Below, piece by piece: positions 51,964-58,554 of a stretch of DNA of 64,000 nucleotides. Both the position numbers and the translations under genes were made by a program. Under the pieces are notes generated by a model. The model did not search any database and had not been told where the DNA came from. It saw nothing but the letters and a program-made list of their open reading frames with translations. How positions within the stretch are numbered: position 1 is the stretch's first letter; every line of letters starts with the position of its first letter. Origin of the DNA: Oleiphilus sp. (GTDB taxonomy: Bacteria > Pseudomonadota > Gammaproteobacteria > Pseudomonadales > Oleiphilaceae); NCBI GenBank assembly GCA_006212045.1, contig PZPK01000013.1, forward strand, positions 62,001-126,000. Reading direction: 5' to 3'.

Positions 51964-52944
51964 ATGAACGTCAATCTCGATCTTGAAGCCTTTGATAAAT
52001 TCTGGGCATTGATCAGCGATAAGGTCGACAACTGGCTCGAGCTGGCCATTCAGCATATTCCGAACGTTATCGTTGCCGTACTGGTAGTTTGCGTCTTTGC
52101 GCTCATTGCAAAGATCGCCACAAGCCTCATGCGCAAGGTATTCCGTCGCTCGATGGAATCGCAACAGATTGCGGACCTGATCGTGTCAATACTTCGGGTG
52201 TTCATCCTGGCAATCGGGGCCTTTGTAGCGCTTGAACTGCTTGGTCTGAAAGGTACCGTAACTTCGCTCCTTGCCGGTGCCGGTATCATTGGGCTGGCTT
52301 TGGGTTTTGCCTTTCAGGATATGACCGAGAACCTGATTGCCGGTATTGCCATGGGTATTCGTAAACCCTTTCAGCTGGGCGATATCATCTCGGCCGATGG
52401 TGTGTTCGGAACCGTAAAGGCGATTAACCTGCGCAACACCCTGATCGAAACGTTCTCCGGGCAGATGGAAGTGGTTCCCAACAAAGTCCTGTTCCGAAAC
52501 GTGCTGACCAACTTTACCCGCTATCAGAAACGCCGTGTCGATATTCCTGTCGGTATTTCCTATGCCGATGACCCGGAGAAGGCGCGGGAAGTGATCGTAG
52601 AAGCGATCAACGCCTGTGACTTCGTCAGGGATCCGGATCAAACCGCCGTGTATGCCGAAGGGTTCGGGGACTCTTCCGTGAACTTGACGGTCTGGTTCTG
52701 GATCGACTATCCGGGCGAGACCGGCTATATGGAAGCGCGTCACCAGGGCATCGTGAAAGTGAAACAGGCGCTGGAGAAGGCGGACATTCTGATCCCGTTT
52801 CCTATTCGCACACTGGAGTTCGACGCCAAAGGCGGCACGACGCTGGAAGAAATTGTGGATGGCGGTATATCAAACATGTCGGATTATCGACCCAAAGGCA
52901 AAGATGGCCATCAAGCGAAACAAGCCGCCGGGGAACAATCCTAG
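51964..52944 (+). CDS. MscS-family mechanosensitive channel
   Basis: SLLAGAGIIGLALGFAFQDMTENLIAGIAMGIRKPFQLGDII. Confidence 0.92.
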   Translation: MNVNLDLEAFDKFWALISDKVDNWLELAIQHIPNVIVAVLVVCVFALIAKIATSLMRKVFRRSMESQQIADLIVSILRVFILAIGAFVALELLGLKGTVTSLLAGAGIIGLALGFAFQDMTENLIAGIAMGIRKPFQLGDIISADGVFGTVKAINLRNTLIETFSGQMEVVPNKVLFRNVLTNFTRYQKRRVDIPVGISYADDPEKAREVIVEAINACDFVRDPDQTAVYAEGFGDSSVNLTVWFWIDYPGETGYMEARHQGIVKVKQALEKADILIPFPIRTLEFDAKGGTTLEEIVDGGISNMSDYRPKGKDGHQAKQAAGEQS

Positions 52945-53347
52945 CCTTTAAAAATGATCTATTGGAGAGAGCAGGGGGCCGAAAGGTCCTCTGATTTTTT
53001 GCACCTTGGTCCTCGCGCAATAAACAAGTGATCACATCAGTAAGCTGCGGAGCCTGTAGAAAAACCTCAGGGGCTTTCAACGAAGCGCACTTGGGTTAAT
53101 TTAAGAACAAAAGTAGACCCAAAATCTAGCTGCTTTTCACGTAGCGATGTCATTTTTAGATCAAATATTATACGAATTCTACAGAATTAAAATCGATGGA
53201 GTTTCTCTACAGCCAGAACGCCCGGCTCACCGAGCAAATTTTTGATGGCGGCTTTTGTGCGTGTTTTTGCACAAAAGGTGACAGCGAAGATTTTAAACTA
53301 AAGAAAAATCGCTATTTTGACTCCGCTTTGTGATTACTTCATGACAG

Positions 53348-53390
53348 CTAACAGTGTGTTTAACGAACCTTCCAGTCCGCTAAACACGTT
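53348..53390. repeat. 43-bp attC-like palindrome, copy 1
   Basis: CTAACAGTGTGTTTAACGAACCTTCCAGTCCGCTAAACACGTT; one mismatch to copies 2 and 3. Confidence 0.85.
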
Positions 53391-53654
53391 TTAGTTGTCA
53401 CTTTTAGCACCATGTGTAAAAAGAAGGTACTTAGGAGCGAAACTCGTGAATACGACGCTACCTGAGATATGACTTAAAACCAACCCAATGAAAACACCTG
53501 ATAACATAATTAATTCAAATGGCTCTATGAACATAATAAAGCAAACAAGCAATACTTCGAGCGCAGAAAAGAAGAAGAGGAAGCCAGCACAAATCCGATA
53601 AAACGTTTTAACCTTTGCTACTTCATTTCTCGTGGGATATTTCATTGCATCCAT
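53391..53654 (-). CDS. Small two-TM hypothetical protein encoded in module 1
   Basis: 87-codon ORF, hydrophobic; fills the interval between repeats 1 and 2. Confidence 0.55.
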   Translation of the reverse strand: MDAMKYPTRNEVAKVKTFYRICAGFLFFFSALEVLLVCFIMFIEPFELIMLSGVFIGLVLSHISGSVVFTSFAPKYLLFTHGAKSDN

Positions 53655-53667
53655 TCTCTAATGACAA

Positions 53668-53710
53668 CTAACAGTGTGTTTAACGAACCTTCCGGTCCGC
53701 TAAACACGTT
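53668..53710. repeat. 43-bp attC-like palindrome, copy 2
   Basis: CTAACAGTGTGTTTAACGAACCTTCCGGTCCGCTAAACACGTT. Confidence 0.85.
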
Positions 53711-53724
53711 TTAGTGCCATTATT

Positions 53725-53745
53725 TGTATATGGTGATAATATACA
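53725..53745 (+). promoter_or_regulatory. Candidate operator upstream of toxin-antitoxin pair
   Basis: TGTATAT-N7-ATATACA perfect inverted repeat ending 3 nt before the ATG at 53749. Confidence 0.5.
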
Positions 53746-53748
53746 GAA

Positions 53749-54048
53749 ATGATTAATTGGAAACAAATTAAAGGCTTTAACTGGGATGCTAGTAACGAAA
53801 GAAAAAGCGCTGATAAGCACAGTGTTAGCCAATTAGAAGCCGAACAGTTGTTTTTTAACGAGCCTTTACTGCTTCTGCCAGACAAGAAGCATAGTGATAA
53901 AGAACCTAGATACCATGCCCTTGGTATTACAGATCAAGGGCGACAGCTGCATATTACGTTTACGCTGCGTGAAGATAATACCTTGATAAGAGTGATCTCC
54001 TCACGCCCAATGCACAAGAAAGAGAGGAAATTTTATGAACAAGCATAA
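53749..54048 (+). CDS. brnT: BrnT-family toxin
   Basis: FNWDASNERKSADKHSVSQLEAEQLF.. RYHALGITDQGRQLHITFTLREDNTLIRVISSRPMHKKERKFYE matches the BrnT fold pattern. Confidence 0.82.
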   Translation: MINWKQIKGFNWDASNERKSADKHSVSQLEAEQLFFNEPLLLLPDKKHSDKEPRYHALGITDQGRQLHITFTLREDNTLIRVISSRPMHKKERKFYEQA

Positions 54049-54310
54049 ACAGCCTCCAAAGTTTAAAACAGAGGCCGAAGAGAGAACATTTTGGGAGCAA
54101 AATGACTCAACGGAATATTTGGATTGGAGCAAAGCTGAGAAAGTGACTATGCCCAATTTAAAGCCATCTACAAAGACCATTTCTTTGCGCCTGCCTGAGT
54201 CTTTACTTGAAAGTATTAAGATTGAAGCTAATCGAAGAGATATGCCTTATCAATCATTGATTAAAGTTTGGCTTGCAGATGACGTGAAACAGAGCCGCCA
54301 TGCTTCTTAA
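54035..54310 (+). CDS. brnA: BrnA/CopG-family antitoxin
   Basis: Overlaps brnT by 14 bp; FWEQNDSTEYLDWSKAEKV..KTISLRLPESLLESIKIEANRRDMPYQSLIKVWLADDV ribbon-helix-helix. Confidence 0.82.
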   Translation: MNKHKQPPKFKTEAEERTFWEQNDSTEYLDWSKAEKVTMPNLKPSTKTISLRLPESLLESIKIEANRRDMPYQSLIKVWLADDVKQSRHAS

Positions 54311-54314
54311 AGCA

Positions 54315-54357
54315 CTAACAGTGTGTTTAACGAACCTTCCGGTCCGCTAAACACGTT
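54315..54357. repeat. 43-bp attC-like palindrome, copy 3
   Basis: Identical to copy 2. Confidence 0.85.
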
Positions 54358-54867
54358 ATCTACGTTTTGATTAATTTACGATTACCCAATCATATCAGTT
54401 ATTTACGGCAACTGATGAGATATATGTCATTGAAAAAAGCGGACCGATTGTTCGCCTTTTCTCTTAGGGGATTGTACGCATTTAGATTTTTCTATTTTAA
54501 ATCAATGGGCTACGTAAGCTAGCTATCGGGAGCAGAGAGGAAAAAGCGGACCCTTTCATAAATCTGTAATAAAGGCACCCAAAAACGTCCGCTTTGCCCT
54601 TCGGATGGAGTTTGATTTTAATCGGCTGGAATGTCTGCTCTTCACCAACAGCAAATGCGGTGTCACCCTCCAATTTAGGTCCGCAGTGAGGGAGAAGCAG
54701 ACTGAAAATTCGGTACGTCATCCCCTCAGCTGCCAAATGTCTTGAGACTAAAACAAAACTCAAAGCTTCAGTCCGCTTTGTCTATGAAACCAACGCGAAT
54801 ACAACCAGCGGCGATAGAATTTCGACCAGACTTCGTTTCAGTTCGAGCCACATGGATTGCCGCCTTC

Positions 54868-54946
54868 GCGGCAATGACGAGAAGTGGGGAGACAATGACG
54901 GGATGTTGGGGCATTGATGAGGTGTTGGGGCAATGACGAGGTGCTG
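54868..54946. repeat. Degenerate ~20-bp tandem repeat
   Basis: About four units of GGGCAATGACGAGGTGTTG-like sequence. Confidence 0.6.
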
Positions 54947-55075
54947 TGAAGCTTAGTTAAGCTTCAGCACGGCCGGATGCTCCTATACAGAAGCAATATG
55001 TGGATGATGTGGCTATCCAGCCTAAGGGACAATAAGTTTTGATCAATCACCTTCAGTGAGTGCGTGTTTAAGTGC

Positions 55076-55405
55076 TTAATCTGTTGAGGCTTTGTCGTCG
55101 GGCGCAAACCAGAATTCGATTTCGTCTGTTTCCTGCTCAAACTCCGCGGCATGCTCAACGCCCGCAGGTACATGATACCAATCGCCGACACCGAATCTTT
55201 CAGTTTTGCCCTCCATGTGAAGAATCAGTTCACCCCGAATAATAATGCCATGATTCTCCGTGGGGTGGCTATGCGCTGGAATGCTGGTCCCGGCCGGGTA
55301 AGATGCAAACAGCACATCCGCGCCTTCTGCCGCCAGTCGATATGCGTCGAAACGGCCGTCAAAGAGCGGCAGGGTGCGCATCTTATCGGGGTATTTTCCT
55401 GGCAT
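55076..55405 (-). CDS. Cupin domain-containing protein
   Basis: PAHSHPTENHGIIIRGELILHMEGKTERFGVGDWYHVPAGVEH. Confidence 0.88.
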   Translation of the reverse strand: MPGKYPDKMRTLPLFDGRFDAYRLAAEGADVLFASYPAGTSIPAHSHPTENHGIIIRGELILHMEGKTERFGVGDWYHVPAGVEHAAEFEQETDEIEFWFAPDDKASTD

Positions 55406-55731
55406 GTGTTCCTCCTTTGATTTTTTTGATGTCGTTGTTTTTTGTGCAACTGTTTCTGGTCGACACTGGCGTCAGGTCGCCTTTGGTTATGCAACATACA
55501 AACGTTAAAGCCAAAAGTCGATTGATTCAGCGGTCCGGTTTCTTTGAAACCACTGTCGTCAATTTTGCGTTCGCGTATCGGCGCGCGATTTGTGCGTCGA
55601 AAAACTGTACGTTTTCTATTCAATTCGCCTCGACTTTGCACCACGCAAACGGTATAGTCCGCCCCCTTTTGGGTGGAGCCTTTCACAAGGCGGGTTCCAC
55701 GTAGTCGCGATTATTCTCAAGGTTCCTTCAT

Positions 55732-57336
55732 TTGATCTCCACCGCAAATATTACGATGCAGTTTGGCGCCAAGCCATTGTTTGAAAACATCTCCGCCAAA
55801 TTTGGCAACGGTAACCGCTACGGTCTTATCGGAGCGAATGGTTGTGGCAAGTCCACGTTTATGAAAATCCTGAGCGGTGCGCTGGCGCCAACGGCTGGCA
55901 ATGTGTCTATTGATCCGGGTTGCACTCTGGGGACGCTGAGCCAGGACCAGTTTGCCTTTGAGGAATACAGTGTCGTTGATGCGGTCATCATGGGCGATGT
56001 CGAACTCTGGAAAGTGAAAAAAGCGCGCGATGAAATTTATGCCAAGGCAGAAATGAGCGAAGAAGACGGCATGGCTGTGGCCGATCTGGAAGTGAAGTTT
56101 GCCGAAATGGACGGCTACAGTGCGGAAAGTCGCGCGGGTGAAATCCTGCTTCAGGCGGGGATCGAAGAGAGCCTGCACTTCGGCTTGATGAGTCAGGTGC
56201 CTCCCGGCGTTAAACTGCGTGTGTTGCTGGCGCAAGCCCTGTTTGCAGATCCGGATATTCTGTTGCTTGATGAGCCGACCAACAACCTCGATATTCATAC
56301 CATCAGTTGGCTGGCGGATATGCTCAATGCACGCTCCAGCACCATGGTGATCATCTCGCACGACCGTCATTTCCTGAATGCTGTTTGTACCCATATGGCA
56401 GACATTGATTATGGCGAGTTGCGGGTTTATCCCGGCAACTACGATGCCTTCGTTGAGGCCTCGACGCTGATTCGTGAACAGCTGCTGAATGAGAATGCCA
56501 AGAAAAGCGCCGAAATCGAAGACCTCCAGGCATTTGTTAATCGCTTTTCAGCCAACGCCTCCAAAGCCAAACAGGCAACGTCGCGCGCCAAACGCCTGGA
56601 AAAAATCACGCTGGATGAAGTGAAAGCCTCGAGTCGTGTGTCACCTTATATCCGTTTTGAACAGCATCAGAAGCTGCATCGGCAAGCGCTGGTGCTGGAG
56701 CAGTTGGGCCATGGTTTTGATGAAGGCGCCTTGTTCGAAGGTGGCGATCTGATTCTGGAGGCGGGTGCACGTTTGGCGGTGATCGGTGAGAACGGCGCAG
56801 GTAAAACCACGTTTTTGCGTTGTCTGGTTGGCGCATTGGAAGCGCAGCAGGGAGTCGTCAAGTGGTCCGAAAATGCGGCCATTGGCTATTGTCCTCAAGA
56901 CAGTAGCGCCGAGTTTGATTGTGATCTGAATCTGTTCGAGTGGATGTCGCAATGGCGCACCCCGGAACATGATGATCTCAAGGTGAGGGCAATTCTGGGG
57001 AGGCTTCTATTCAGTGCCGACGACATCAACAAGCAAGTACGTGTTTGTTCGGGTGGAGAGAAAAACCGCCTGCTGTTTGGTAAGTTGATGATGCAGGAAA
57101 TCAATGTGCTGGTGATGGACGAACCGACCAACCACCTGGACATGGAAGCGATCGAAGCCCTCAACAATGCACTGGCTTTATACGAAGGCACGCTGATCTT
57201 TGTCAGTCACGACCGTGAGTTTGTATCTTCCCTGGCGACACGTGTGATTGAAATCAAGGATCAGCAACTGATCGACTTTCAGGGCACTTATGACGAATAT
57301 CTGGCCAGTCAGGAAGCCAAGCGCGCAGTAGCCTGA
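55732..57336 (+). CDS. ybiT: ABC-F family ATPase
   Basis: GANGCGKST and GENGAGKTT Walker A motifs, two DEPTN motifs, no TM segments; TTG start. Confidence 0.9.
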   Translation: MISTANITMQFGAKPLFENISAKFGNGNRYGLIGANGCGKSTFMKILSGALAPTAGNVSIDPGCTLGTLSQDQFAFEEYSVVDAVIMGDVELWKVKKARDEIYAKAEMSEEDGMAVADLEVKFAEMDGYSAESRAGEILLQAGIEESLHFGLMSQVPPGVKLRVLLAQALFADPDILLLDEPTNNLDIHTISWLADMLNARSSTMVIISHDRHFLNAVCTHMADIDYGELRVYPGNYDAFVEASTLIREQLLNENAKKSAEIEDLQAFVNRFSANASKAKQATSRAKRLEKITLDEVKASSRVSPYIRFEQHQKLHRQALVLEQLGHGFDEGALFEGGDLILEAGARLAVIGENGAGKTTFLRCLVGALEAQQGVVKWSENAAIGYCPQDSSAEFDCDLNLFEWMSQWRTPEHDDLKVRAILGRLLFSADDINKQVRVCSGGEKNRLLFGKLMMQEINVLVMDEPTNHLDMEAIEALNNALALYEGTLIFVSHDREFVSSLATRVIEIKDQQLIDFQGTYDEYLASQEAKRAVA

Positions 57337-57357
57337 TTCGCAAGGCAGTTGAAACCG

Positions 57358-57376
57358 GCCCGGCATTGTGCCGGGC
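57358..57376. terminator. GC-rich hairpin downstream of ybiT
   Basis: GCCCGGCA-TTG-TGCCGGGC perfect 8-bp stem; no strong T-run. Confidence 0.5.
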
Positions 57377-57386
57377 AAAGGGCTTG

Positions 57387-57650
57387 CTACTTCATGCCCA
57401 ATATTGGCCCCAGAATCTTTTCCTCGACACTTTGTCCAAACATCAAGAACAGTCTTATCAGCAACACCACAGCGCCGATCTGGTGCAGGTAGAATTGCAG
57501 ACGCGCCAGCGCACCCGGGACGTCTGTTAGCCATAACTTTTGGCACACGCCGCAGACAAACGAGATGGCAAAGCCAAGCAGCAGGATGTGTGCATGCGTC
57601 ACCATCTGGACATGGTTCTTGCTTGATGCCATGTAGATGCCGGGAGTCAA
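57387..57650 (-). CDS. Small hypothetical membrane protein
   Basis: 87 codons; HAHILLLGFAISFVCGVCQKLWL and further hydrophobic segment. Confidence 0.55.
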   Translation of the reverse strand: MTPGIYMASSKNHVQMVTHAHILLLGFAISFVCGVCQKLWLTDVPGALARLQFYLHQIGAVVLLIRLFLMFGQSVEEKILGPILGMK

Positions 57651-57761
57651 GTCCAGTATTGCTAAGCTAGTCTTGCCGGGACATCGTTTCGATCCATTCT
57701 TCCTTCTTCCTTTTTTAGACGTTTAGTCGTGGTGTAGCTGGCTGTGCTCGCAATTCTTCTG

Positions 57762-58367
57762 TTAGGTCGAAGCTCTGAGCGAGGGCTCCAACTGTGAGAC
57801 AGGTGTATCCCAACCATGCTTGAGCAGATGCGCGTGCGCTTCCCGGTCCTTGAGTGTGTGGCTTGAACCGCGTCCTTGCTGGGCAGAGCGCGCACAATCG
57901 CCTGATTTAATTTGCTGCCAATGCTGTTTGAACAGGGATTGCAGTGTGTGATGCAATTTCGTATAGCTACTGGCCAGTGTTTCAGTATGCGTATCAAATA
58001 CCATCGCTTGCTGGACGATAATGTCCCCGGTATCCAGCCCCTCGTCCAGATAGTGAATGGTCACGCCTTTCGGTGTATTGTCGAAAAAACTCCAGAAATT
58101 AGGGTCGGCCCCCCGGTTCCAGGGCAGGTAAGAAATGTGCAGGTTGATGGCCCTGTTAGGGAACATTTCGAGAATGTCTTTGGAAAGGATATGCCGATAG
58201 CCATAACTGATCAGAAAATCGAAACCTTGTGCGGCGATGTTTTCCGGAATCAGTTTGTCTTCTGTCTGAGCGACCTCTTCGCCTTGCTCACGCAGCCATG
58301 ACAGCAAGGGCGAGTCTTCTGGACCAAGAAACAGAATGGGGGCTGATGCTGTCGTATCGTTGTCCAT
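57762..58367 (-). CDS. Formyltransferase-family protein
   Basis: NLHISYLPWNRGADPNFWSFFDNTPKGVTIHYLDEGLDTGDII with N/H/D catalytic residues. Confidence 0.85.
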   Translation of the reverse strand: MDNDTTASAPILFLGPEDSPLLSWLREQGEEVAQTEDKLIPENIAAQGFDFLISYGYRHILSKDILEMFPNRAINLHISYLPWNRGADPNFWSFFDNTPKGVTIHYLDEGLDTGDIIVQQAMVFDTHTETLASSYTKLHHTLQSLFKQHWQQIKSGDCARSAQQGRGSSHTLKDREAHAHLLKHGWDTPVSQLEPSLRAST

Positions 58368-58554
58368 TGGCGTGCGGGCATCCCCTGTATCGCGCTGCTT
58401 GCAGATTTGTCAACGGCACGAAGAACCATTGCAGGGTATTCACTGACGGTGAGACAGGGGTGTCAGAGGGCTCTGCGTGCGTCATGATGGCAAGAAGATA
58501 CCATACTGTTTGGGAAAATGAATACCGCATGCGAATGCTTCCGGTTTTGCAATC

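Noticed and set aside
53125-53347. A further module upstream of repeat 1
   Set aside because: Its left flank TGACAGCTAAC would predict a module start like TTAGCTGTCA; only a 6-bp TAGCTG (53127-53132) was found, which is chance-level.
54497-54763. 88-aa minus-strand ORF as a gene
   Set aside because: Overlaps the mirrored GTCCGCTTT structure and shows no recognisable family; likely chance ORF.
52945-55075. Integrase or transposase gene accompanying the cassette-like repeats
   Set aside because: No ORF here or elsewhere in the window resembles a tyrosine recombinase or transposase; the array is therefore reported as integrase-less, not as a complete integron.
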